Assembly: GCA_964538225.1 (NCBI GenBank)
Contig: CAZIDW010000025.1
Location: 1-16,559, forward strand
Source of the DNA: JAFGCR01 sp964538225
GTDB lineage: Bacteria; Patescibacteriota; Gracilibacteria; UM-FILTER-43-11
Length of the DNA stretch: 16,559 nucleotides
Direction of reading: 5' to 3'
Numbering within the stretch: position 1 is the first letter of the stretch; the number at the start of each line of letters is the position of its first letter. This document shows, piece after piece, positions 5,182-12,405 of this stretch. The position numbers and the translations under genes are program-made. Below the pieces are notes generated by a model, which had not been told where the DNA came from, ran no database searches, and was given only the letters and a program-made list of their open reading frames with translations.

Positions 5182-6786
5182 ATGATCGATTGGAAAATCG
5201 TGATGGCGTTCCTGGTCGGCCTTATCCTCTTTATCCATGGGATCGAGAATTTCAGCCGGAAGGTATTGCATCTTGCCGGTGACCGTTTCCGCAAACTGCT
5301 TTCCCGCGCCACGAAAAACCGGTTTACCGGGGGGTTGGTCGGCATGCTTTTTACGGCGCTGATCCAGTCCAGCACGGCGACCACGGTTATTACGATCAGC
5401 CTGGTGAGCGCCGGGCTCATTCCGCTGGCCCAGAGCCTGGGCGTGATCATCGGAGCGAACGTGGGGACCACGGTAACGGCCCAGCTGGTCGCTTTTAAAC
5501 TCACGGCGTATGCCCCGATTTTTATCATCATTGGTTTTATTCTGAGTTTTTTCGGCAGGTCTTACCGGTATATCGGAAAAGGGATTTTTTATTTCGGGCT
5601 GGTGTTTTTTGGTTTAAACCTGATTTCAGAAGCCATTACCCCGCTTAAAGGCCATCCGGTTGTCATCGACCTTTTTTCTAATTTTGCCAATCCCTATCTT
5701 GCCCTCCTGACCGGGCTCTTTTTTACGGCGCTGGTCCATTCCAGCAGTGTGGCGACGGGTCTGGTGGTCGTCCTGGCGGCGAGCGGGGTCCTGTCGCTGG
5801 AGCAGGGAATCCCCATCCTGCTGGGCACGAACATCGGCACGACCATGACCGCGTTTTACACCTCCTTCCGGCTGAATGTGTTTGCCAAACGGGCCGCGTT
5901 GGCCCACGCCATCTTCAATTTTATGGGTGTAATCCTCATCTGGCCGTTTGTCAGCCCGTTCGCGCATTTTATCGCGTCCTTTGGCGGGTCCCAGGCCCAG
6001 CAGATCGCTAACGCGCACACCATTTTTAATGTGGTGGCCGCTGTGCTTTTTCTTTTTCTTATCACCCCGCTTAAAAAGCTGGTCGGACGGTTGCTTCAAA
6101 GCGATGAGGAGGAACTGCTGATCACCACCAAATATCTGCCCGCCAGGCTTCCCAAATCCAATTCCAGGAGTTTTGGCCTGATTGAAAAAGAGATTTCGCA
6201 TTCGCTTTACGTCGCCTCAAAATTTTATAAAAAAGCGGTTGAATTTGTCCGCCGTCCGGAAAAAGCGGATTTTAATCTGGTCGAAAAATACGAGGTCCTG
6301 GCCGACCTGCTGGATGAGAAAATCGAAAAGGCGCTTCTGGAGCTGTCCCGCCGGCCGCTGACGGAAATCGAGGCTAAAAAGGTGGTATTTCTGGTACGCA
6401 TCAGCAATTTGGCGGAGCAGCTCGCGGACACGGCTAAGAACCTGGGGTTCCAGTCCCGATCCGTGAAACGCTCATCGCTGTCGCTTTCCCCTGAATCCCT
6501 AAAAAGCATCGATAAGATCTATTCAAAGATCGAGCCGGCGCTCGAGGCGGTCCGGCGCGAATTTCCCCATAAGATCACTGATTACCGGCATTTTTTCGAC
6601 CAGGTCAACCAAGTGGACCCTCTGATCAACCGGAGTTATCAGGAACATATCAAACGCTTAAAGACCGATCAGGCGTACGCGGGCAGCAGTTTTGTGGAAT
6701 CCTGTTCTCTGCTTGAAAACGGGGCAGACCTGCTGAAAGAGATCATGAAACTGACTCAGAAATACGCGCGTCTGAGGAAAAAATAA
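5182..6786 (+). CDS. Na+/phosphate cotransporter (NptA/YjbB-type, PhoU-like C-terminal domain)
   Basis: The 534-residue protein is an inner-membrane transporter of the Na/Pi-cotransporter family, moving phosphate with sodium. The membrane half (about residues 1-300) contains the family's two inverted repeats. The first has QSSTATT (62-68) and GANVGTT (91-97); the second has HSSSVAT (186-192) and GTNIGTT (215-221). The Q-to-H change in the second QSSS motif is noted. The C-terminal part (about 325-530) is hydrophilic and helical and fits the PhoU-like domain found in bacterial members. Length agrees with full-length bacterial homologues (about 540). The gene is single, has its own extended -10 promoter, and its stop codon directly abuts the stop of pyrK on the other strand. 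In E. coli the YjbB homologue has been linked to phosphate export, so direction is not certain. GC content is visibly higher than in the tail of the window. Confidence 0.9.
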   Translation: MIDWKIVMAFLVGLILFIHGIENFSRKVLHLAGDRFRKLLSRATKNRFTGGLVGMLFTALIQSSTATTVITISLVSAGLIPLAQSLGVIIGANVGTTVTAQLVAFKLTAYAPIFIIIGFILSFFGRSYRYIGKGIFYFGLVFFGLNLISEAITPLKGHPVVIDLFSNFANPYLALLTGLFFTALVHSSSVATGLVVVLAASGVLSLEQGIPILLGTNIGTTMTAFYTSFRLNVFAKRAALAHAIFNFMGVILIWPFVSPFAHFIASFGGSQAQQIANAHTIFNVVAAVLFLFLITPLKKLVGRLLQSDEEELLITTKYLPARLPKSNSRSFGLIEKEISHSLYVASKFYKKAVEFVRRPEKADFNLVEKYEVLADLLDEKIEKALLELSRRPLTEIEAKKVVFLVRISNLAEQLADTAKNLGFQSRSVKRSSLSLSPESLKSIDKIYSKIEPALEAVRREFPHKITDYRHFFDQVNQVDPLINRSYQEHIKRLKTDQAYAGSSFVESCSLLENGADLLKEIMKLTQKYARLRKK

Positions 6787-7578
6787 TCACAGGTCGATCC
6801 GTTTCCCGGACGCGCTCCGCGTGTATTTTCCGAATTCGCGGTGCTTCATGGCGGTCTCCCCGCTGAACACGGGGCCGTCTTTGCAGACGCGCAGACCCGT
6901 GCCGTCGATACAGCATTGTCCGCAGATGCCGAACCCGCATTTCATAAACCGTTCCAGGCTGACTTGTGAGGGGATGTTTTGATTCTGGGCGAGTTCGACC
7001 ACTCTTACCATCATCTTTTCCGGGCCGCAGGTGTAAACGGCGTCGGTTTTTTTCTTTTCCAGTTCTTTTTTCAGCACGTCTGTCACAAATCCTTTATGCC
7101 CTTTGCTTCCGTCATCCGTGGAGATCCGCACGGTGCAGCCGAGTTTTTTGAATTCGTTTTCATAGATCAGCAATTCCTCACTCCGCGCGCCGATGATGGC
7201 GGTGATGTTTACGCCTGTTTTCGCGGCTTCCTGCGCCAGGGCGAGCAGGGGCGGGGTGCCGCAGCCGCCGCCGGCTAATGTGATTTTTTTATAATCTTTC
7301 AGGTCGAATCCTTTGCCGAACGGCCCGCGGATACCCAGCCGGTCACCCACTTTGATCTGCTCATGGATGGCGGTGGTGCAGTCGCCGGCTTTGAAGATGC
7401 CGATGCGGAATTCATTTGCTTCCACCCAGCCGACGCTCATCGGCACTTCATCCACGCCCGGCATCCACACCATCACGAACTGGCCCGGATGAGCGTTTAA
7501 GCCATGCTTAAAAACATAGGTCTTGAATGACTTATTCTCGCTGATGATGTCCGTTACTTTGAGTGAGAGGATGGTCAT
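6787..7578 (-). CDS. pyrK: Dihydroorotate dehydrogenase electron transfer subunit
   Basis: PyrK is the FAD and [2Fe-2S] subunit that carries electrons from PyrD to NAD+ in class 1B dihydroorotate dehydrogenase. The 263-residue protein has an N-terminal flavin-binding barrel (about residues 1-95, with VPMSVGW and GPFGKGF). The NAD(P)-binding domain starts LAGGGCGTPPLLALA (101-115) and includes TCGPEKMM (183-190). The C-terminal iron-sulfur loop has Cys214, Cys219, Cys222 and Cys232 in the pattern Cx4Cx2Cx9C, in an ERFMKCGFGICGQC context. Length is normal. It follows pyrD on the same strand after a 95-nt spacer containing tandem repeats. It is one of the few genes here with a Shine-Dalgarno-like motif (AGGAAA, about 8 nt before the ATG), consistent with translation from inside a polycistronic mRNA. 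Its stop directly touches the stop of the convergent transporter gene. Confidence 0.93.
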   Translation of the reverse strand: MTILSLKVTDIISENKSFKTYVFKHGLNAHPGQFVMVWMPGVDEVPMSVGWVEANEFRIGIFKAGDCTTAIHEQIKVGDRLGIRGPFGKGFDLKDYKKITLAGGGCGTPPLLALAQEAAKTGVNITAIIGARSEELLIYENEFKKLGCTVRISTDDGSKGHKGFVTDVLKKELEKKKTDAVYTCGPEKMMVRVVELAQNQNIPSQVSLERFMKCGFGICGQCCIDGTGLRVCKDGPVFSGETAMKHREFGKYTRSASGKRIDL

Positions 7579-7588
7579 AATATTTCCT

Positions 7589-7667
7589 ATTGAAGACCCA
7601 TTGAAGGCCCAATTGATTGATATTTAGTTGATAGATATTCGTCTATTGGGCCCTCTATTGGGCCCTC
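7589..7667. repeat. Short tandem repeats forming alternative hairpins in the pyrD-pyrK spacer
   Basis: Plus strand: an 11-bp unit ATTGAAG(A/G)CCC occurs twice (7589-7599, 7600-7610) and a 12-bp unit TATTGGGCCCTC occurs twice (7644-7655, 7656-7667). On the pyrD-pyrK mRNA (minus strand), either copy of GAGGGCCCAAT can pair with the single downstream ATTGGGCCTTC over 11 bp with one G-U. Two 5' arms thus compete for one 3' arm. No T-run follows, so this is not a plain terminator. Confidence 0.8.
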
Positions 7668-7673
7668 GATTGG

Positions 7674-8591
7674 TTATTCATGCGCTAAGCCTACCAGCTC
7701 TGCAACATCCGTAAAGCCTTCTTCTTTCATGAAGGATTTGATCTTGTCGGTGATCAGGTTGAAGGCTTTCATGTCGTGGCAGGCGATGGCGGAGCCGATA
7801 CCCAGCAGGCTGCCGCCGGCCATCATCATCTCGATGGCGTCTTTGCCGTTCATGATGCCCCCGGTGGCGATGATAGGGATCCTGACGTGCCGATAGATCT
7901 CATACACGCACCGCACCGCGATGGGTTTTAAAGCCATTCCGCTCACCCCGCCGACTTTGTTGGCCAGGATGGGGCGGCGCATGTGGATGTCGATGAGCAT
8001 GCCGGGCCCCATGGTGTTCACGGCGGTGATGGCGTCGGCGCCTTCGGCTTCCGCGCGCTGGGCGATGAGGCCGATCAGGGGGGTATTGGGCGACAGTTTC
8101 ACGGTGATGGGTTTTTTAGTCACCTTCCGCACCGCCTTCACCCCGTCCGCGGTCATGTTCGGGTCACAGGCAAAGGGGCGGCCCATCTCGTCGTCCACAT
8201 TCGGACAGGAAAAGTTGAGTTCCAGCATGTCCACGGGGTGGCTGTCCATGATCTCGGCGCATTCTGCCAGTTCTTTTATATTTTTGCCGGCCACACTGCC
8301 GATGAGCGGGTTGTTCGGGCAGGCGGACTTGAAGACTTCGAATTCATGCCGGCCTTCTTTGACCCCCTCCCCGCACAAACCGACCGCGTTGATGATGCCG
8401 CCGGGGAAGGTCAGCACCGTGGGGTTCGGGTGGCCGGGGCGCTCTTCTAAAAACAGGGTCTTTCCGGTCACGCCGCCGCAGCCGTGCTTCACGCAATTGG
8501 CCAGACTTGCCCCCGTTACCCCTAAATATCCCGAGGCCAGCACCGTGGGGTTCGGGAATTCAATACCGCAGAAATCAACGCTCAGGTTCAT
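7674..8591 (-). CDS. pyrD: Dihydroorotate dehydrogenase, class 1B catalytic subunit
   Basis: PyrD oxidises dihydroorotate to orotate with FMN, the fourth step of UMP synthesis. The 305-residue protein is a TIM barrel without an N-terminal membrane segment, so it is the soluble class 1 form. The catalytic base is Cys129 in NFSCPN (126-131), as expected for class 1; class 2 has Ser. Other FMN and orotate contacts are visible: GVTGKT (40-45), VKLSPN (164-169), NT (192-193), GGVSG (214-218) and ATGGI (242-246). The pyrK gene next downstream makes it class 1B, using NAD+ as final acceptor. It has a consensus promoter in the 59-nt spacer after the HD-GYP gene, with a leader of about 18 nt and no Shine-Dalgarno motif. 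Confidence 0.95.
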   Translation of the reverse strand: MNLSVDFCGIEFPNPTVLASGYLGVTGASLANCVKHGCGGVTGKTLFLEERPGHPNPTVLTFPGGIINAVGLCGEGVKEGRHEFEVFKSACPNNPLIGSVAGKNIKELAECAEIMDSHPVDMLELNFSCPNVDDEMGRPFACDPNMTADGVKAVRKVTKKPITVKLSPNTPLIGLIAQRAEAEGADAITAVNTMGPGMLIDIHMRRPILANKVGGVSGMALKPIAVRCVYEIYRHVRIPIIATGGIMNGKDAIEMMMAGGSLLGIGSAIACHDMKAFNLITDKIKSFMKEEGFTDVAELVGLAHE

Positions 8592-8615
8592 TTTATTTGA
8601 TTATTTTCTGCGGTG

Positions 8616-8644
8616 ATTATATAGGAAAGCCTGTTAAAAGACAA
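8616..8644 (-). promoter_or_regulatory. Promoter of the pyrD-pyrK operon
   Basis: On the minus strand, TTGTCT (plus 8639-8644), 17 bases and TATAAT (plus 8616-8621). The -10 box ends 24 nt before the pyrD ATG. It is squeezed into the 59-nt gap after the HD-GYP stop. Confidence 0.7.
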
Positions 8645-8650
8645 AGCCTC

Positions 8651-9802
8651 CTAATCGTTTAAGGCATCGGGTTCATAAAACACCGGCTGCGGACTGATTT
8701 CCAGAAATGTTTTGACGATTGCCGGGTCAAATTGTCCTTCCGCATTTTGATGACGGGTGACGGATTGGTCCCATGGCAAACCGGAACACCGTTTTAATTC
8801 TTCATAGGCGTATTCCGTTGAGTTTTCTTTTCTTTGCGCGTATTTCCGGTGACTGGTCATGGCATCAAAACAATCAGCCACAGACATAATCCGGCTGACC
8901 AGCGGGATGTTCAGGGGGTCTATATTATAACCGCGGGGATAACCCTTGCCGTCCGGCCGTACATGGTGCTGGAGCATGCCGTCCCGTATCTGGTCGTGGA
9001 CGACAACGGCATTGATGATCTTCCGATATTCTTTCATATACCCCTTTTCGAGGATCTCATTCCATACCACCATGCCCACCACAGGATGCAGGCGGATGAG
9101 TTCCAGCAGGTGGCGGTCTTTTTCAGTCAGTTTTTTGTCACTGCGGACAATGTCAAATATTTTTCCCTGTATTTTTCCGATGTCGTGCAAAAAGCCCGTA
9201 AGGGCCATAACGGTTGGGTCGACCGATTTTTCCTCCTCTTCCTTAAGCTTCTGGGCGATCAGTGCGGAGTAAATACCGGTGCGGACCCCATGCCCCAGAG
9301 AATAGCCGAAAAAGTAAATCGGGGAAAAGGATTGCCCGGATTCTGTGCTGTCGCCTGAAAACGCCCTCCTGATTTTTCGGGGCGCCATGATCTGGTGGGC
9401 CTCTTTGGGCAGCTGGCTCAGTTTTTCATGGGTATCAAAAATAGCCTGGGCTGCCCCGGGATCCAGCTGGCACTGATCATCCGGTATTCTCATATCCCAG
9501 TAAAGCGCCTCTTCAGCCAGCGGGCTCACCTGCCCCTTTTTAAGGTGGCGGCATAGGACATGGTTTTTCAAATCCACCGTTCTCAGCTGTTCCACTTTTT
9601 TACGGACCGCTTCCATAAAACCGGCAGGATCCGTACCCCGCATTGTTTCTTTGTGTCCGCCTGCCATAAAAACCTCTGCGTGCCCGTCGCTGATGATCTT
9701 GTGGGCTTTGGCGGCGACATTGTTTTCCCGGATGAGCTGTTCCTGCAGAATACCTTTCATCCGGTCTTCGAAGCGCGAATAGCTGGGGGCAGTTTTCTTC
9801 AT
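8651..9802 (-). CDS. HD-GYP domain protein, probable cyclic-di-GMP phosphodiesterase
   Basis: The 383-residue protein has a C-terminal HD-GYP domain (about residues 165-370). Signature residues are present: HGVRTG (171-176), the HD pair at 206-207 in GFLHDIGKI, H239 in LHPVVG, HH at 279-280, and RPDGKGYP (282-289) with the GYP triplet at 287-289. FDAMTSHRKY (312-321) closes the domain. HD-GYP enzymes hydrolyse cyclic di-GMP with a metal centre, lowering this second messenger; some act on cyclic GMP-AMP instead. The N-terminal 160 residues are soluble and matched to nothing I recognise; they show no membrane helix and no REC domain. No GGDEF cyclase is in the window. It has its own strong promoter, back to back with that of the 97-residue gene. 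The protein could also be degenerate in activity, but all key residues look intact. Confidence 0.88.
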   Translation of the reverse strand: MKKTAPSYSRFEDRMKGILQEQLIRENNVAAKAHKIISDGHAEVFMAGGHKETMRGTDPAGFMEAVRKKVEQLRTVDLKNHVLCRHLKKGQVSPLAEEALYWDMRIPDDQCQLDPGAAQAIFDTHEKLSQLPKEAHQIMAPRKIRRAFSGDSTESGQSFSPIYFFGYSLGHGVRTGIYSALIAQKLKEEEEKSVDPTVMALTGFLHDIGKIQGKIFDIVRSDKKLTEKDRHLLELIRLHPVVGMVVWNEILEKGYMKEYRKIINAVVVHDQIRDGMLQHHVRPDGKGYPRGYNIDPLNIPLVSRIMSVADCFDAMTSHRKYAQRKENSTEYAYEELKRCSGLPWDQSVTRHQNAEGQFDPAIVKTFLEISPQPVFYEPDALND

Positions 9803-9832
9803 AGGTCATCGGTCGGTTTACAACGGTACCCC

Positions 9833-9860
9833 ATTATACTTAGTTTTTTCGTTTAGTCAA
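9833..9860 (-). promoter_or_regulatory. Promoter of the HD-GYP gene
   Basis: On the minus strand, TTGACT (plus 9855-9860), 16 bases and TATAAT (plus 9833-9838). The -10 box ends 30 nt before the ATG at 9802. It shares a compact intergenic region with a divergent promoter. Confidence 0.7.
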
Positions 9861-9877
9861 AAATTAAGGGCGGGGGC

Positions 9878-9906
9878 TTGATTTTTTGGCTAAGAAATGA
9901 TATAAT
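9878..9906 (+). promoter_or_regulatory. Promoter of the 97-residue gene
   Basis: TTGATT (9878-9883), exactly 17 bases, TATAAT (9901-9906), ending 24 nt before the ATG at 9931. The -35 boxes of this and the HD-GYP promoter are only 17 bases apart, so a single regulator could control both. Confidence 0.72.
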
Positions 9907-9930
9907 AAAAGGATTTGAAAGATGTGAAAG

Positions 9931-10224
9931 ATGAAAACCTGCCCCATAAAAACAGAGGGGCCTTCCATCAACGGTCATTGGGATGACCGGACCACCCTTG
10001 AGCGCCTGAAGATGATCCTTACGAACGCGGATCATTTTTTGAATCAGGGGCTGATCACCCGCGGGGAACTCCGGATGCTCATGTCCACCTCGGAATCGGA
10101 ATGGGAATATCTGAGCGAAAACCACCCGGACGTCCTGTTTACAAAGATCAATATCAAAGCCGATGTCCGCGCTCAGACATTACGGAATGAACTAAAGGCC
10201 GCCCTGAATGCGGTCTTTTTGTAA
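9931..10224 (+). CDS. 97-residue protein of unknown function, divergent from HD-GYP gene
   Basis: I do not recognise this family. The protein is soluble, mixed charge and mainly helical by eye, with no signal peptide or membrane segment. The N-terminus has a Cys at position 4 in MKTCPIKTEG and the middle is acidic (ELRMLMSTSESEWEYLSENHPD). Evidence that it is a gene: a near-consensus promoter with 17-base spacing just upstream, and an intrinsic terminator at its 3' end. The last codons (AVFL, stop) are encoded by the terminator's 3' arm and T-run, so the gene ends inside its own terminator. It shares a divergent intergenic region with the HD-GYP protein, hinting at a link to second-messenger control (inference only). 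An ATG at 9922 is followed at once by TGA, so 9931 is the start. Confidence 0.78.
   Translation: MKTCPIKTEGPSINGHWDDRTTLERLKMILTNADHFLNQGLITRGELRMLMSTSESEWEYLSENHPDVLFTKINIKADVRAQTLRNELKAALNAVFL
10194..10220 (+). terminator. Intrinsic terminator overlapping the end of the 97-residue gene
   Basis: AAAGGCCGC (10194-10202) pairs with GCGGTCTTT (10210-10218, one G-U) over a seven-base loop, and a run of five T ends at 10220. It lies within the coding sequence, before the TAA at 10222-10224. Confidence 0.8.
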
Positions 10225-10362
10225 CAGGCAGTTATCCTATTTACGCCTTTCGTTGTTCGTACAACATGGAGCCAGCAGCAGTGACCAGTTGCCAGCGACC
10301 AGAACTGGTTTCTGCAGCTCTGATCTCCGGCTGCGTTCTGTGTCCTTAGTCCTGCGTTCTGG
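10225..10362. other. Convergent spacer with a small inverted repeat and a short direct repeat
   Basis: This lies between two gene ends (the 97-residue gene and gatA). It holds ACCAGTT (10284-10290) facing AACTGGT (10303-10309) and two copies of CTGCGTTCTG (10331-10340, 10351-10360). No T-run follows on the minus strand, so no clear gatA terminator is visible. Confidence 0.5.
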
Positions 10363-11805
10363 CTAGAGAGCTGGTTTTTTGGTATGCCATTCCGTTGCTT
10401 TTTCAAACGCGTGGCCCGCATGGAACAGGTTTTCCTCCTTGTACTGGTCCGCCAAAATCTGCAGACCGACGGGGAGCCCGTTTTTATCGAATCCGGCGGG
10501 AACGGATAGGCTGGGCAAACCGCAGATGCCGGCGGGAACCGTCAGGGTGTCGGCCGCGTACATGGCCAGCGGATCATCCATTTTTGCCCCGATCTTAAAG
10601 GCGGTGAAGGGTGAGGTGGGCGCTGTCAGCACGTCCACTTTTTTAAAAACGGCTTCATATTCCTGTTTCATCAGCGCGCGGATTTTAGCGGCTTTTAAAT
10701 AAAAGGCATCATAATATCCCGCGGACAGGCAATAGGTGCCCAGCATGATCGTGCGTTTGACCTCATCGCCGAGCCCTTCCGCGCGGGACCCCATATAGAT
10801 ATCCAAAAGCTCCCTTGCTTCATCCGTGGTGCGGCCATATTTGATGCCGTCGTACCGCGCCATATTGGCGCTGGCTTCGGATTTGACCAGCAGGTAGTAA
10901 GCCGGGATGGCGTACCGGGTGAGCGGCAGGCTGACATCGATCACTTCAGCCCCGAGTTTTTTGAGCGTCTCAATTGCCTGATTGACCACGGTTATGGTTT
11001 CCGGATCCACGTTTTTAAAATACTCTGCCGGCACCCCCACCTTAACGCCTTTCATATCGGTTTTCAGGAAGCTGGTGTAGTCCGGCACGGGCTGGTCGGG
11101 CGTGGTACTGTCGTTATCGGACTGGCCGGCGATCACATTCAAAACCAAGGCCGCGTCTTCCACGGTTTTGGTTAAAGGGCCGATGGTATCGAAAGACGAG
11201 GCGTATGAGATGACCCCGTACCGCGGCACCCGCCCGTAACTTACTTTCAGCCCCACGCAGGAACACAGGCTGGCGGGCTGTCTTATGCTTCCGCCTGTGT
11301 CTGTACCGATGGCGAATGCGCATTGGTCCGCCACCACGCTGGCCGCCGGCCCGCCGGAAGACCCGCCGGCCACACGTTCCAGATTCCACGGGTTTTTTGT
11401 CACCCCGAAATGACTTGTTTCCGAACTGCTGCCCATGGCGAACTGGTCGGTGTTGGCTTTGCCGAGCAATACCGCCCCCGCTTTTTTCAGCCGTGCCCAT
11501 ACGTCCGCGTCATAGGGCGGGGTGTAGTTTTCCAGTATTTTGGAACAGGCAGTGGTTTTAATGCCGGCGGTGCAGATGATGTCTTTCAGGTTCATCGGCA
11601 CACCCGCTACCGGACTTTCGAATCTCCCGTCCTTATCCGCCTTTTTCGCCGCTTCCAGCGCCGTTTCTTTTGCCACCGTCACATACGCGTTCAGCTTATC
11701 ATCTGTTTTTTTAATCCTGTCCAGATATGCTTCAGTTAATTCCTGTGAGGAGAATTTTTTTTCTTTAAGCCCTTTGTGTGTGTCGGCGAGAGATAGGTTG
11801 ATCAT
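10363..11805 (-). CDS. gatA: Aspartyl/glutamyl-tRNA amidotransferase subunit A
   Basis: GatA is the amidase subunit of GatCAB. It frees ammonia from glutamine so that GatB can convert Glu-tRNA-Gln or Asp-tRNA-Asn to the amidated form. The 480-residue protein is full length and has the amidase-signature triad at Lys74 (MNLKD), Ser149 (AGGSSGGP) and Ser173 (GTDTGGSIRQPAS). These are offset by a constant five residues from Lys79/Ser154/Ser178 of the well-studied S. aureus enzyme, so no indel disturbs the active site. AMGSSSETSHFG (123-134) is also conserved. It follows gatC on the minus strand after a 27-nt gap overlapped by a hairpin. gatB is not in this window. No Shine-Dalgarno motif precedes the ATG. 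Confidence 0.97.
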   Translation of the reverse strand: MINLSLADTHKGLKEKKFSSQELTEAYLDRIKKTDDKLNAYVTVAKETALEAAKKADKDGRFESPVAGVPMNLKDIICTAGIKTTACSKILENYTPPYDADVWARLKKAGAVLLGKANTDQFAMGSSSETSHFGVTKNPWNLERVAGGSSGGPAASVVADQCAFAIGTDTGGSIRQPASLCSCVGLKVSYGRVPRYGVISYASSFDTIGPLTKTVEDAALVLNVIAGQSDNDSTTPDQPVPDYTSFLKTDMKGVKVGVPAEYFKNVDPETITVVNQAIETLKKLGAEVIDVSLPLTRYAIPAYYLLVKSEASANMARYDGIKYGRTTDEARELLDIYMGSRAEGLGDEVKRTIMLGTYCLSAGYYDAFYLKAAKIRALMKQEYEAVFKKVDVLTAPTSPFTAFKIGAKMDDPLAMYAADTLTVPAGICGLPSLSVPAGFDKNGLPVGLQILADQYKEENLFHAGHAFEKATEWHTKKPAL

Positions 11806-11821
11806 TGAAAATTGAAAATTT

Positions 11822-11851
11822 CAAAAATGTTTTTATTTAAAAACATTTTTG
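11822..11851. repeat. Perfect 13-bp AT-rich hairpin at the gatC/gatA junction
   Basis: CAAAAATGTTTTT (11822-11834) is an exact inverted copy of AAAAACATTTTTG (11839-11851) around a four-base loop. It overlaps the last codons and stop of gatC. The stem has almost no GC, but T-rich flanks could allow attenuation or RNA processing between gatC and gatA. Confidence 0.75.
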
Positions 11852-12123
11852 ACCTTTATCATATGGCCCTGCACGTCCTGCGGGGATTGTTTTAAAAGTT
11901 CATCCGTAAATTCACAGCCTTTTTCTTTATCTTCAAATAACACATTTTTTAGCCCTGTGATCTGCGCGATCGGTTCCACGCCTTCGGTGTTCACCTCATC
12001 CAGTTTTTTGGCATGCGTTAAAATATCCGATAGCTGGGTGGAGAATTTTTCCACCTCTTCATCCGTCAGCCCCAGGCGGGCGAGTGTGGCGATGTGCCTG
12101 ACTTCATCGTGACTTAATTTCAT
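11833..12123 (-). CDS. gatC: Aspartyl/glutamyl-tRNA amidotransferase subunit C
   Basis: GatC is the small clamp that wraps GatA and GatB in the GatCAB complex. I start it at the ATG at 12123 (96 residues), not at the more upstream ATG at 12177. The protein then begins MKLSHDEVRHIATLARLGLTDEE, the standard GatC N-terminus, whereas the extra 18 residues look like translated promoter. EKFSTQLSDILTHAKKLDEVNTEGVEPIAQ (about residues 26-55) is the second conserved block, and the C-terminal ...LLKQSPQD region matches the family. Length is typical (90-100). A promoter ends 25 nt before this start. It is cotranscribed with gatA. Confidence 0.94.
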   Translation of the reverse strand: MKLSHDEVRHIATLARLGLTDEEVEKFSTQLSDILTHAKKLDEVNTEGVEPIAQITGLKNVLFEDKEKGCEFTDELLKQSPQDVQGHMIKVKNVFK

Positions 12124-12148
12124 AGTAATTAAATGAAATGACGAGGTA

Positions 12149-12177
12149 AAGATATGACAAAAAAGAAATGATTTCAA
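12149..12177 (-). promoter_or_regulatory. Promoter of gatC-gatA
   Basis: On the minus strand, TTGAAA (plus 12172-12177), 17 bases and TATCTT (plus 12149-12154), ending 25 nt before the gatC ATG at 12123. The -10 is 4/6, but spacing matches other promoters here. Confidence 0.5.
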
Positions 12178-12189
12178 TAATACTCTCTT

Positions 12190-12218
12190 GTCATTTCGTC
12201 ATTTCGTCATTTCGTCAT
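12190..12218. repeat. Octamer tandem repeat GTCATTTC, about 3.5 copies
   Basis: Three perfect copies of GTCATTTC (12190-12213) and a partial fourth lie in the divergent spacer between gatC and the small membrane-protein gene. An inverted copy (GAAATGACGA) begins at 12134, allowing a 10-bp stem across the gatC promoter. Not a CRISPR: units are too short and have no spacers. Confidence 0.8.
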
Positions 12219-12219
12219 G

Positions 12220-12248
12220 TTGTTTCGTCAGTCGGTTTTTGATAAAAT
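12220..12248 (+). promoter_or_regulatory. Promoter upstream of the 102-residue membrane protein
   Basis: TTGTTT (12220-12225), 17 bases and TAAAAT (12243-12248), preceded by TG at 12240-12241 to make an extended -10. If used, the transcript has a leader of about 150 nt, much longer than others in the window. Within it, CGAACTTT (12274-12281) faces AAAGTTCG (12324-12331). Confidence 0.5.
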
Positions 12249-12405
12249 AGATACATTCAGAAGGGAAAATTCTCGAACTTTCAAAAATTTTTTCGGCAAC
12301 GTCATCGCGTTCGCAGATTTTCAAAAGTTCGCCCTCACTTCATTGCGGCCCATCGGCAAGCTCAGGGCCTTACTCCGTTCAGAACGTATTTTTTCGCTTC
12401 TTCCT

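Noticed and set aside
7921..8616. Long plus-strand ORFs opposite pyrD (also opposite gatA, the phosphate transporter and HD-GYP gene)
   Set aside because: They are shadows in GC-rich coding DNA, with no family features, opposite well-identified genes.
12190..12218. CRISPR array
   Set aside because: Units are eight bases and directly adjacent, with no spacers and no cas genes.
12217..12405. N-terminal 63 codons of the longer reading of the small membrane protein
   Set aside because: They begin upstream of the likely promoter, and the translated product is arginine-rich and unlike the membrane part.
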